64,000 nucleotides of DNA from Onychostoma macrolepis (lineage: Eukaryota > Chordata > Actinopteri > Cypriniformes > Cyprinidae): the NCBI RefSeq assembly GCF_012432095.1, contig NC_081161.1, positions 13,136,130-13,200,129 of the forward strand, in the 5' to 3' direction. The first letter of the stretch is position 1. Each line of letters opens with the position of its first letter. Of this stretch, positions 10,478 through 20,009 are shown in pieces. Below the pieces are notes generated by a model, which worked only from the letters and a program-made list of their open reading frames with translations, ran no database searches and was not told the origin of the DNA. The translations under genes and the position numbers were made by a program.

Positions 10478-11267
10478 TTGTGCAAAAGTTTTAGGCCACT
10501 AGTATTTTCAACAGTTAAAAATGGTTTTAAGTCAGTTATTTCTATCTTTTGCTGTAGTGTGTCAGTAGGAAATATCAGTTTACATTTCCAAACATTCATT
10601 TTGTCATTAATTGTAATAATCCAGTGAATGTCTGACAACAGCCAGTGCTCCACACAGATCGGATCTGACCATCATCCAGTCTGTCTGGAATGACATGAAG
10701 AAACTGAGACAAACTAAATCCAAAAGAACTGTGGCAACATCTCCAAGACGCTTCAAGAAACCTACCTGCAAACCTACAGTACTGTTAAAAGTTTTAGACA
10801 CTTGTGAAAAAATGCTGTAAAATGAGGATGCTGTCAAAAATAATGTCATAAATAGATTTTCTTTATCAATTAACTTCTATTAACTAAATTAAATTAACAT
10901 TTGGTGTGACCATCCTTTAAATTTAAAGCAGCTTTTGCCCTCGGGGCACTTGAGCAGAGTTTCTCAGGAGCTTTGCAGGAGGTTTCTTGAAGCATTTTGG
11001 AGATGTTGCCACAGTTCTTCTGGATTTAGTCTGTCTCAGTTTATTCTGTTTCTTCATGTCATTCCAATCCAGACAGACTGGATGATGACCAGATCAGATC
11101 AAACAAAAATGTCACTGGATTATTACAATTAATTGCAAAATGAATGTTTGAAAATGTAAACTGATATTTCCTACTGACACACTACAGCAAAAGATAGAAA
11201 TAACTGACTTAAAACCATTTTTTTATTTAGCTGGCTAAAATACTAGTGGCCTAAAACTTTTGCACAG
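10478..11267. mobile_element. Tc1-like foldback element
   Basis: The two arms (about 10478-10790 and 10930-11267) are inverted copies. The tips are GTGCAAAAGTTTTAGGCCAC and its reverse, with TA at both flanks. Each arm carries a Tc1-type sequence (GAATGACATGAAGAAACTGA, with AACATCTCCAAGACGCTTCA) and its inverse. An A+T-rich loop of about 140 bp separates them. This can fold into a long hairpin. It lies at the TA that also bounds the 9360-10475 MITE. The right end abuts a (TA)n tract. Confidence 0.8.
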
Positions 11268-11294
11268 TACTATATATATATATATATATATATA
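11268..11294. repeat. (TA)n microsatellite
   Basis: A TA-dinucleotide run beside the foldback's right end; it may have provided the TA target. Confidence 0.8.
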
Positions 11295-11629
11295 CTGGGG
11301 GCTTTAAATACCCCATCATTTATGCCATGTTGGTTGGATGAAATTTAGGTAGACAACCAAGAAGTGCCAGTAAGCAGAAAGAAACCTAAATCAGTAACAC
11401 AATAAATATTTAGTTTGAGCAACCTTTACCAGACCCAGTTCACAGGAAAACCCTGATGGTTTGGCTGATTTCCATAAAATACACTTAAACATTATTTATT
11501 TAAGTCAACTTAAATGTTACAACTTGTAAAAATGTAAGTTATGTTGCAAGACTAAGTGTCGTGTAATTAACAGGTGGGGACCAACACGGTGATGCATTCC
11601 TGCACATTTTGTGCCTTGGTGACGAGACA

Positions 11630-11851
11630 GCGACATCCCACACCTTTGCCATTGTTTCAGGCCACGCCGTTGAAACGGACTTGTTGCTTGAGGCTGTTTA
11701 TCTTTTTCAAGTCCTTTTTTGTGCTTGATGTTAGCTACACTAACATCTTCCTTCCAGGAAATTTCTCCAGCATGCAGTATATCATATTGATGGACATGAG
11801 TCTTCATGTGTGAAGTATTTGAGGGCAACAGTTTTTTCTGGCCACTTGTAA
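11630..11851 (+). pseudogene. C-terminal exon remnant of a fish SAMD3-like transposon protein
   Basis: Two frames together read as one protein tail. The first gives SHTFAIVSGHAVETDLLLEA then VYLFQVLF. After a frameshift in the poly-T tract near 11710, the second gives FLQHAVYHIDGHESSCVKYL and ends RATVFSGHL-stop at about 11851. The VSGHAVETDLLLEAV and EFLQH-type blocks match, from memory, the C-terminus of the high-copy fish family annotated as SAM-domain-3-like. Position near the right end of the CACTC element fits a terminal coding exon. Frameshifts make it a pseudogene. Function in transposition is unproven. Confidence 0.45.
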
Positions 11852-12485
11852 CGTTTTAATTTTTTGTCACATGTATTGTCTGTTGTAGGTCTCTTTGTTT
11901 GGCTTAGGTTTAATGGCACAATGTTTGGACTGATTCTCATGTGGCAATAATCAATTTCATAGTGTTATGATGCTGCAATGTTGACAAAGAATAGGAATCT
12001 ACAGTACCTAGTTCACAAAGTTTTATGTTTTAAAGAAACTGATCTACAAAAAACGTATTTGTGTCTGTAGGGATTGGGTGTAATGTGTAACAGTATAGCA
12101 CCCATTCAAAAAAATGTTTAAAAAGAAATGTGAAAACTCATTAAATTGATATTTACAGTTGCATTTTTTTGTGTTGTGTAATTGTATTACAGAAAAATAA
12201 TAATTTTACATTCCTTTGTGATTGTTATTTATTATTATTATTAGTAATATTGGTAAATATAAACGTAGCAAGGCAATGAGACAACAAATAATGTTTAGGT
12301 AATGTTTAACCCAGCAACACAGTTAACCTGACCCACTGGTTGGGTTAAATAAACAACCCAGCATTCTGGGTCAAATGGCTCAACCCAACACTTGGGTCAA
12401 AACAACCCAGCGCGTGTTCTGTCCCATAGTTACCCAGCGCCTGGGTTAAGGTTGGGTTATTTTTTAACCCAGCCTTTTTAGAGTG

Positions 12486-12605
12486 AACCTTACCCGTATA
12501 CCACCTCAATAGCAGCAAAAGTGTTTTGCAATACAACATGAACACAATTAGTACATTGTATTTTTTGATGTAAATACATAGTAGTTAAGGCCACCTAATA
12601 TAAAG
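12486..12605 (-). mobile_element. MITE fragment, right half of a split copy
   Basis: ACCTCAATAGCAGCAAAAGTG followed by TAGTTAAGGCCACCTAATAT is the other half of the MITE begun at 7529. The tip matches the inverse of TATTAGGTGGCCTTAACTAC at 44.13 kb. Confidence 0.7.
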
Positions 12606-12699
12606 TGTAACTCAATATTGTATATAGAGAGATTTTTTCAATACATTTGAGCTGCTGTTGTAGCAGAAGTAAAAACGTTATATTATATTTAAGGTTTGG

Positions 12700-12972
12700 G
12701 ATATTAGGTATTCAATTCGGACATGCTGTGTTTAAGGATTTGTAAATATGACTAAAAAGATCCATGATTTTGGTTTTGGGTAAGCTTGTATGAAAAGAAA
12801 ATGTAAGCATTTTAGAAACATGGTAATTGACTGCATATTGTGTGAAAACAACACAAATTGTGCTAATGGTATGGTCACAACAGACGGATGTTGTGCTAAT
12901 TGTGTTTAGAGTTTTGAAAATGTGACTACAGATTAGACAAAAGGTTATCAATTGAATAAAAAACTGTAAATG
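12700..12972 (+). mobile_element. Tc1/IS630-type element, 3' relic
   Basis: The stretch ends TTGAATAAAAAACTGTA, like the 3' ends at 20995-21017 and 26060-26087. It holds the family's TTGTGCTAATTGTGTTTAGA-type non-coding tail. No transposase remains. Confidence 0.4.
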
Positions 12973-13106
12973 AATGTAACATGGCAAAGATGAATGCACT
13001 TTTGGAAGTTGAATGTAAGGGAAATGTAATTTTGGAATTTCTGTGGTCTAATGTGATATTGTTGTTCATGTTCTTGTTCATGATGAACAAGAATAAATTC
13101 TAAATT

Positions 13107-14520
13107 CTAAAGCCTATCAACATGCTCACTTATTTATTAATTTTAGTGGGGGGTGTCACGAATCCTGTCCATGCACTTCCGCTCACTCACCACCAGAGGT
13201 CACCCGCTCATCACATGGACTCTTGCACTGCACTACACTACTGTTGCATTTCACCGGACTCCAATTCCCATCATCCATTACTGATCACAGCTGTCACCAA
13301 TCACTCATTGCACTAATCACACGCACACCTGATCCTACGCACACACTAATCACATGCCTTATTTAAACCCTGGACTTTCCTTCTGTCAGTGCTGAGTATT
13401 GTATGCATTATCGCTGCCCTACAGAGCCTTGTTAGTTTCCCTAGTCTCGCCTTGTCTAGCCTGTTTTTGGATTGTGTTTTCCCCTGCCTGGACTATCGCT
13501 CACGTTTTGGATTACCTCTCTTGTCTAGCCCTCTTGATACTGTTTGCTGTCGCCTGACCCACGCCCATTTCAGATAACTCTTTGCATTGCCTATGTTATA
13601 CCTGTCTGCCTATGTTCGACCCTGCCTGTTAAACCACGTCTCTGATCAATAAAAGCTTGCACATGGATCTGCCTGTCTCTTGTCTCGTTGGCCCCGTAAC
13701 AGAGGGGGGTGCTTTATTTATTTTGAATAGTAACAATATGTAGGCCTATATATTATAATAAATATAATGTACTGTTTTTGCTGTACTTTGGATCAAATAA
13801 ATGCAGGCTTGGTGAGCTGAAGACACTTCTTATAAAAAAAAAAAAAAATCATTACAAATCTTACTGTTTAAATAATTTGACTGGTAGTGTATGTATTGTC
13901 ACCATGTTTGCTTTGTCTTTGTCCGTTCATTGTGTTGCTCACGTCTGTTTTGTGTTTTCTCATGCAGTTTCTGCTGTCTCCCGTTTTCCTGGGTTCCAGT
14001 TTCCTGCCACTGTTTTGGATATTTTGGATATTGCACCCACGATGTCTTGACTCTTCTGTTGTTTATTTGTTTGTTTGTTCCTAATAAACTGTTTAACTGC
14101 ACTCGCAAGTGAATCTCAAGTTATTTTATGTGATAGTTATATGTATACACATTTCTTTTTTCCTCACATTCTTTCTTGTAACTCTTCTCTCTCAGTCACA
14201 CACCTGACTCAATGGCTCATTATGGAGCTCATTATGCGGGCCTTTGTCTTCTCAGGTGTCAGTCACAGCATTATCCAGGATAGGTCACGGCCTCTCGCAT
14301 AGACCCTTTCTACTCAAAAAGTGACTTAGAAAATTTAAATCAATATATTGTTTTCTCTGAATAAGTGAGTTAGATTATTTTCAGATCATTTTGAAGCAAA
14401 TATTCTAGGCTACAAGATCCAGTTCTCATAAGTCTTGTGAACAAATGTTCTGTATGTGTTTTATGGCCTTATTTCAGTTACTTTGAAATTGTAGTTTTTT
14501 TCAAACCACGCATAAACGTT
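13107..14520 (+). mobile_element. piggyBac-like element, left segment (split)
   Basis: From AAGCCTATCAACATGCTCAC onward this aligns with 30832-31560, the 3' half of the TTAA-flanked element at 29.7 kb. Homology resumes after the solo LTR at 13154-13701. The segment continues past the point where the other copy ends and is cut at 14520 by the DIRS element; its right end lies at 20265-20448. The left terminus is missing. Confidence 0.65.
13154..13701 (+). mobile_element. Solo LTR (gypsy-like)
   Basis: The LTR starts TGTCACGAATCC and ends GGCCCCGTAACA (TG...CA). It has a TTATTTAAACCC TATA-like box near 13360 and an AATAAA signal near 13650. Flanks are GGGGG and GAGGG, an imperfect 5-bp duplication. 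The second piggyBac copy at 30.86 kb lacks it and shows the empty site GTGGGGGGTGC. No internal region, so this is an LTR-LTR recombinant. Confidence 0.75.
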
Positions 14521-14683
14521 GTTCCCCTATCAAAAGCTACTCTCGATGCTGCGCTGAAAAGCGCTATTGAGAACATTCTTTGTTCGACCGGTTGTGAAGC
14601 ACGTGTGTCAAACACGCCAAGAATTGGCTTAAATAACCTCGGTGAGTGACGTCATTGATTACGTGCACCTGCAGGTTATAAAT
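14521..14683 (-). repeat. DIRS left inverted terminal repeat
   Basis: The reverse complement of this segment matches about 20072-20200 nearly base for base, including GGTTATTTAAGCCAATTCTT and CACACGTGCTTCACAACCGG. The outer tip is GTTCCCCTATCAAAAGCTAC. It is cut at 14683 by the ISL2EU-like insertion and resumes at 15731. Confidence 0.85.
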
Positions 14684-14749
14684 AGGAGGATCTTTGTTGA
14701 CATCTTTGTATGCATGCGCGAGTGGTTGTGTGGCAACAAAACAAACAGT

Positions 14750-15231
14750 ATGGCGGGCTGTAAAGACGCGACGAGCACTTTCAAGAGAGTTAGCGGGCGA
14801 AATCCATAATATATAAGCACTTTAACATCTGAAGACCGGAGGAGGTTTGGAGAGAAGCTCAAAATTTGTATTGGTGACAAAATTGAAGTTATTCAAAGCC
14901 CATATGAGATCTGGGATGACAAAAAACGTTGGTCCGACTCGCCGGTGTCTTGGCCACCAATCTGCTGGGGAGACATTTATTCTTATTTAATAGAAACCCC
15001 TGGACCCTTCACTCATGAAAGATTAAAGGCTTTCAAAAGTCTGGAGGCCTATGATTATTTTGTTTCTCGTAAAGTTGGGCCGATATTTTCTGCCAAACAG
15101 AAAGCAATGATCGTGCTAAAAGCAGAGGTTAGACCTGGCCAAGCAGAGTCACAGCGTGATTCGCATCTCCCGTGGGTGATCGCCAAAGAGAACGGCAAAA
15201 TAATCACTGCTCACTGCGACTGCAAAGCCGG
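14750..15231 (+). pseudogene. SWIM/YqaJ-type protein, first exon with one stop
   Basis: ATG at 14750 opens MAGCKDATSTFKRVSGRNP, then a TAA (14807-14809), and the same frame continues to 15231. Downstream are EVIQSPYEIWDDKKRWSDS, a WPPICWGDIYSYLIETPG block and ITAHCDCKAG. The last is the start of a CxCx(n)CxH SWIM zinc finger, cut by a GTAAGT donor at 15232. In fish such proteins carry a C-terminal YqaJ/lambda-exonuclease-like domain, absent here. One nonsense codon is the only break in about 160 codons, which suggests a young copy. The SWIM and YqaJ link is from memory of the family. Confidence 0.65.
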
Positions 15232-15401
15232 GTAAGTCTTCATTGATCAGTGTTCTTATTTATTTATTGAAAATGTAGTCTGGGTGCTGTGGATCGCGGT
15301 TTGGGACACCTGAATCAGAACGCGAAAACATATGACTCGGTTGATTTGACTCAGTTTTATTTTTTTCAATCTTCTATAAATACATAGTCACTAAGACTTA
15401 C

Positions 15402-15612
15402 CATGAACAAAATGAGCCTCACAAACTCGATCAGAAGCTGCAGGAATCCAGGCTTTCTTCGGAGCGTCCAGGTTCAATCGCCTAATTGCACGCAACCATT
15501 TCTTTCGTTTTTCGCGATCCTTTTCGGAGGGAATTCGAAAAAACTTTTTATCAGGCCCCCAACGAGCCGTACAATCGACCACACAGCAAGAGTGAACCAT
15601 CCTCTTCTCTAA
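15402..15612 (-). pseudogene. THAP-domain first exon
   Basis: The minus-strand frame reads from ATG (usable starts at 15624 or 15600) as MVHSCCVVDCTARWGPDKKF, then RIPSEKDREKRKKWLRAIRR and ends CEAHFVHG at a GTAAGT donor. This is the C2CH pattern of a THAP zinc finger: CxxxxC, a central Trp, then CxxH. THAP domains bind DNA at transposon ends and occur in P-element, Kolobok and ISL2EU transposases. No stop or frameshift is visible in the exon. The catalytic part of the protein is deleted from this element. Confidence 0.75.
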
Positions 15613-15809
15613 ATCCTCATCCAAACGTGCAAAATAATCAAATTACAGGTATCTAGCGGTGTTTCCTGCCACACGATTCCCATGATGCAACGCGACAAAC
15701 GTAAACAATGACGTCACAAAAGATCCGCCTATAGACATGAGACGTACACAACTTCAGGTTTCTTTGTCTTCAGAGACCGCATTGTGTGTGTGTGTCATGC
15801 TGAAAGTAG

Positions 15810-15863
15810 TATTAAAGTGAAAGTGAAAGTGAAAGTGAAAATGAAAGTGAAAGTGAAAGTGAA
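15810..15863. repeat. (AAAGTG)n microsatellite
   Basis: Eight or so AAAGTG units with one variant (AAAATG) in the DIRS 5' untranslated region. Confidence 0.9.
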
Positions 15864-15889
15864 CATTAAAGCTTGTCGAGTTATCCCCA

Positions 15890-16750
15890 AGAGATGCATG
15901 CCTCCTTTACGGCTCATCTCTGAAGATGACTAGCATGACTTTGTTTTGAGTGTTTGGGGTAAGAGCATGCTGCTCTTGATTTCGAGGGCTGTGACTGTGA
16001 GCACTGCGATGCACTTACTATCCGAGTGCTTTGCATTCAGCTCGCTTTCTGTTATAAAGAACGAGCCGCTGCGCCCTCGTTAAGATCGCACTTCAAAAAC
16101 AAAACAAAAAAGATCTGGCTCAGGCTCGGGTCCTCCCCTTTCTCTCGTGCTCTCGCCAGATCGGGAAGTTTTCGCGCCCACTTCCAAAGCGTACCCTGGC
16201 ATTTCTTTGGATTGGGTTTAAAACTATAAGAGCAGTATACCCCTAGACACTCCAACTAGATGACAGGTTTCTGTCAGGTGGTCAGGAGGGGGGACCTCAG
16301 AATGGTCTCTCCCCTTCTTTGGTGACCTCCATGATGAGAGAACTTGTTCATGGAGTAAGCCCTATTTGTTCTTGAATTTTTCGAATATTGTGGATTCAAA
16401 GGCACGGGGCTACATGATGATACCCCAGGTGGAAGACACGCTAGCGAGCTATCTCTTCCCTGGGGGTGCATCATCACTCGAAAGTCAACACTCCGTACCA
16501 AGTTATGTAGAGCAACATCTACACTTGTAGGGAGAGCATTTCATGCAGCAAGTCATGCTGGTGCTGCCCTGCACACCACAACGGTTCTGCAGGCACATCA
16601 GGCTGACGTTCATAAACATCTGCGCGCAGGGAGGCAAGAAGCTCAAGAAAGCTTTCAATAAGTTTCTCCCCCACCGTGCTCTAGTGTCGGGGCTGTCGCC
16701 ACCCAGTCCCAGCACGGCCAGCTCCTCTGAGGCGAGAAGCCCAAATTAGA
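15890..16750 (+). pseudogene. DIRS gag, decayed
   Basis: One frame from about 15965 gives EHAALDFEGCDCEHCDALTI followed by LCIQLAFCYKERAAAPSLRS, a Cys-rich gag block like those of fish DIRS elements. At 16510-16640 another frame gives LVGRAFHAASHAGAALHTTT then VLQAHQADVHKHLRAG, matching the LVGKAFQAAG and VLQAYQADLLKDL blocks of the minus-strand element. The two are linked only through frameshifts. Poly-A near 16830 follows the gag end. Confidence 0.6.
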
Positions 16751-17069
16751 GTGTGCGAGTTATGCGCCCCCTCATAAAGACTGGGGAACAGCTCATAGCA
16801 TTCAACAGCCAAGAGGGAGCCGGACCTAAAAAAAAAAAAAATAAGACGAGGGGATCGCTGTATAACTTCAGCCATCACTGGTGTTTCGGGAGTCAGCGAT
16901 CTCCAGTGAGATGTTACATGTTCGGTTGTTTCCTGCCGTGTTTCAGGACACCAAACATTTAACACCCCCCAGCAAATCAAAGTGTCACAGGCAGTCTCCC
17001 TTTCAGAGAATTTGGTAGTGTGGAAGCTACTGCCAAATAATCTCTCCATGGGTCGTAAAGGCTCCACAA

Positions 17070-17690
17070 GAGGGCTACAGGACACGATCATCTTTCGTGT
17101 TTCAACGGCGTGGTCTCCACTACCGTGAAACCGGAACAAGTGTATTTGTCGACACAGGATATGCAAGCTCTGCTGGATAAGGAGGTCGTAGAACTTCTCT
17201 CCTCCTAGACAGAGAGTCGGGCTGCTATATCCAATATTTTCTGGTTACCAGAAATGATGGGGGGTTGCGTCCAGTCAATCTTTGCGGGCTGAACCGCTTT
17301 CTAAGAACGTACAAGTTCAAAATACTGACAGTCTATGATTGTTTTCTCAGATCCAATCAGGTGATTGGTTATCAACAAACGATCTCAAGGACGCATACTT
17401 TCATTAAGAATTTTTGCCACAACACAGGAAGTTCCTGAGGTTTGCTTTTGGGGGTTAAGCTTACCTGGGTTCTTCCATTTGGCCTAGCCTTATCACCCCG
17501 CACATATGCAAAATGTATCGATGCAACTTTAGCATCGGCAACTGGCTGATTTGGCCCAGTCTTAAGAGCATGCGCTTCGACATCGGGATGTCGTCCTTGC
17601 TCATCTTAACTATCTGGGATTGAGACTCAATGCCAAGGAAGCGTTTTCTCTCTTGCCCAGGGCACAATGTATTTAGGGGTTAACAGGATT
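17070..17690 (+). pseudogene. DIRS reverse transcriptase remnant
   Basis: Broken frames give KPEQVYLSTQDMQALLDKEV near 17120, then a non-contiguous run with GGLRPV/ILDLR-like wording near 17250-17330. FGLALSPRTYAKCIDATL-type sequence follows near 17485-17535. Several stops interrupt it. Order and spacing (after gag, before RNase H) fit the RT of the DIRS pol. Confidence 0.55.
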
Positions 17691-17700
17691 CTATCATAAT

Positions 17701-18180
17701 GTGGGCACAGCTGTCTCCTTCATGTATGGAATCCATTCTGAAAACCCTGAAGGATTACAGGCTAGGCCAGAAAGCTACTGTACATTACTTTCAGAAAGTT
17801 CTAGGTCTCATGGCGACTGCATCCACGTGAAACCTTTGGACGTCTTGCACATGAGACCATTACAGTTGTGGCTCAGAGCCAGGGGATTCAATCCAAGGGC
17901 CAATCCCCAGAGGCATATAAGGGTTATGCGCCAGGGGCTTCGTACCCTATCTATGTGGTTCAGACCCCGGTTTCTGACTTTGGGTCCCACTCTAGGTCCG
18001 TGTTGTCGTCGCAAGATGCTAACGACAGACGCATCCCTCACGGGTTGGGGAGCGGTCTTAGATGGCCGTCCAGCCCAAGGGATCTGGAGAGGTCATCTTC
18101 TAGAATGCCACATCAATTGCCTTGGAATGATGGCTGTATTTTAGGCCCTGAAATACATCCTCCAGCAGGCCCCTGAGCAT
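17701..18180 (+). pseudogene. DIRS RNase H domain
   Basis: A 147-residue frame encodes LRLRPLQ-type RT end sequence (HMRPLQLWLRARGFNPRANP) and the RNase H domain. TTDASLTGWGAVLDGRPAQG holds the first catalytic Asp. HINCLGMMAVF follows, where the usual ELKAVFLAL Glu is replaced, so catalysis would be impaired. Then the frame stops. The minus-strand copy at 1.35-1.66 kb keeps CLELKAVFLAL, showing the ancestral residue. Downstream RVDNTAVVSYINRQ is reduced to WGDKAVVVTYIG-like sequence near 18210. Confidence 0.75.
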
Positions 18181-18359
18181 GCGCCCGCACTATGTCCTAG
18201 TGTGGGGGGACAAGGCTGTGGTAGTCACTTACATAGGTTGACAGGGCAGACTGCATCTGTGCCGCCGGAAAAGGCTTGCACAGCAGGTTCTGCTTTGTAT
18301 GTGGGACAAGTTCTAGTCCATCAAGCGATTTACATTCTGGGGCATGTTGGAGCAGATTC

Positions 18360-18600
18360 GCTGTCTGAATTTGAGCATGCTATTGCTGCCTTCGAGGACG
18401 CTGAGTGCAAGCACTGTAATCACTTCGATCGGAGTGCTCTGCTCGAGGCTCGCTTTCATTCAGGAAGGGGCGAGCCTCTGCGTCCTCGTTGTGATTGTGG
18501 GGCTCGCATGTCGAGCTGGCTGAGAGACGAAGGGCGTGCGAACCACCCCTCTCTCTCTCACTTTTTCCCCAATCGCTCTGCTCCCAGGAATCCTGGCCAA
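18360..18600 (+). pseudogene. Second gag-like block inside DIRS pol
   Basis: The frame 18202-18687 contains LSEFEHAIAAFEDAECKHCN and FDRSALLEARFHSGRGEPLR. This is the Cys-rich gag pattern (EHA...CxxC...) seen at 15.97 kb but not the same sequence. It lies between RNase H and the tyrosine recombinase, where gag is not expected. Acquisition from another DIRS family by template switching or recombination is my inference. Confidence 0.5.
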
Positions 18601-18646
18601 GGTATGTCAACGAGGGTCTCACCTCTTACTGATAGCGCCCCGTTGA

Positions 18647-19805
18647 ATGACCAGAGTGTGGCTCTCAGATCTAATATTCCTCCTTGACAGCTCGCTATGG
18701 GCGATTCCGGTCAAGAGAGTTCTTCTATCTCAGGCACAGGGGACAGTATTTCATCCCCGGCCTGAGTTCTGGAACATTCATCTCTGGCCTCTGAGGAGGA
18801 CCACAAGAGATACTGGGTTTCCAGCAGATGTACTACAGACTATTCTGATTGCTAGGACTCCTTCCACTAGGAGAAGTTATGCCCTCAGATGGTGCTTTTT
18901 TCGAAAGTTGGTGTATGACACCATGCAGACCCAGTTCACTGCCAGGTTGCTTCAGTGCTGGAGTTCCTGCAAGAGTAATTGTCCTCAGGCACATGTCCTG
19001 ATACTTTCAGAGTCTATGTGGCCGCCATTTTGGCTTGCCGCGTTCTGATTGATGGTGTTTCTGTGGGAAAGCACCCTCTAGTTACCCGCTTCATTCATGG
19101 AACTCAGCGGTTGAGGCCGCACACCAGCAACAGTCCCTTTCTCGGACTTGGCTTCAGTGCCCAAGGGGTCTCGTGGGACCCCATTATGAACCACTAGAGT
19201 CAGCGCCTGTCAGGTTTCTGACTCTAAAGATGGTTTTTCTCATGGCTAATTCTTCTCTGAGGAGAATTGGAGATTTGCAGGCTCTGTCATTCTCGTCATC
19301 CTGCTTAGACATTACCCCTGGGCTGGTCAAAGCTATTTTGCATCCTCACCATAGTTATCTTTCGAAGGGTCCATTCTCGACCATAAATCCGGTCGTTCTC
19401 GAAGCCTTCTGCCCTCCGCCGTTCACGACACCGGAGCAGGAGAAACTTCGCTTACTGTGTCCAGTACGTGCTCTCCAGGTTTACGTCCACCGCACTAGCC
19501 AGTGCCGTAAGTCGGAGCAGCTTTTTGTATGTTTTACCCTTGGACAGACTATGTCACATTGGGTGAGGGATGCGATTGCCCTAGCCTACGAGGCGCGTGG
19601 TCAAGCTTCGCCTCTAGGTGTAAGGGCCCATTCAGCCAGGGGGATTGCATCTTCAATGGCTTTGGCAAGAGGTGTCCCCTTGCAGCAATTTTGTGATGCG
19701 GCAGGTTGGTCCTCTCCGCACACATTTGTTAGATTCTATAGTTTGGATGTTCATGTTACTCCGGGCTCGCATGTCCTTGAGTCGACATCCCAGAGTCATG
19801 TCTGA
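18647..19805 (+). pseudogene. DIRS tyrosine recombinase, three frames
   Basis: Three overlapping plus frames (18647-19048, 18979-19197, 19173-19805) trace the recombinase that inserts DIRS cDNA circles. The start has IARTPSTRRSYALRWCFF, the typical N-terminal block. The last 210-residue frame has the catalytic domain: NSSLRRIGDLQALSF with the first Arg, AHSARGIASSMALARGVPL with HxxR, and GWSSPHTFVRFYSLDV with the final His and the Tyr nucleophile. So all visible catalytic residues survive in the C-terminal frame. Two frameshifts upstream disable the whole protein. Confidence 0.8.
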
Positions 19806-19887
19806 GACCTCTTTCATGTTTGTGCGCACACACTACACAACATTGGGGGTCCAGACACTTCCAGTGCGGCGGCGTGGGTATTCTCGT

Positions 19888-20005
19888 TCCCAATAGCGCT
19901 TTTCAGCGCAGCATCGAGAGTAGCTTTTGATAGGGGAACGTCCCGGGTTACTTGACTGTAACCCTGTTCCCCGAAAAAGCGGGAACGAGATGCTGCGCCT
20001 CAATG
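19888..20005 (+). repeat. DIRS internal complementary region
   Basis: The first half (CAATAGCGCTTTTCAGCGCA to GATAGGGGAAC) is the reverse complement of the element's left tip. The second half (GTCCCGGGTTAC to GAGATGCTGCGC) is the reverse complement of its right tip (20205-20264). The junction at about 19938 joins the two tips as in a circle. This is the template used in the DIRS replication model to complete both ends. Confidence 0.85.
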
Positions 20006-20009
20006 CCGC

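Larger units (their letters stand above)
7600..12485. mobile_element. CACTC-terminal DNA transposon (CACTA/EnSpm-like?)
   Basis: The element is 4,886 bp. It starts CACTCTTAAAAGTGCTGGGTT and ends in the inverted form (AACCCAGCCTTTTTAGAGTG). Both ends carry subterminal repeats of a TGGGTTATTT / AACCCA motif, at 7640-7770 and 12300-12480. Comparison with the uninterrupted MITE at 44.3 kb gives the empty site; the target duplication is minimal (TA on the left, AA on the right). Inside are exon-like segments at 8880-8995, 9194-9331 and 11630-11851, and two younger TA-flanked insertions (9360-10475, 10478-11267). CACTA/EnSpm is my best guess from the CACT end and subterminal repeats; the short duplication argues for caution. 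Confidence 0.7.
14684..15730. mobile_element. ISL2EU-like DNA transposon, internally deleted, AT target duplication
   Basis: The termini AGGAGGATCTTTGTTGACATC-like and its inverse (GACGTCACAAAAGATCCGCCT) bound 1,047 bp, flanked by AT at 14682-14683 and 15731-15732. Removing it restores the DIRS ITR (AAATAGACRTGAGAC). Two first-exon-like coding segments point inward from the two ends: a SWIM/YqaJ-type protein on plus and a THAP protein on minus. Each ends in GTAAGT. Fish ISL2EU elements encode a THAP transposase and a YqaJ-type nuclease; that is remembered family knowledge. The middle of both genes is deleted, so the copy is non-autonomous. Confidence 0.75.

Noticed and set aside
13887..14112. 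Overlapping 65-90 codon hydrophobic frames, repeated at 31035-31446
   Set aside because: Both copies lie in homologous non-coding piggyBac-like DNA; shared frames reflect duplication, and three frames are open at once.
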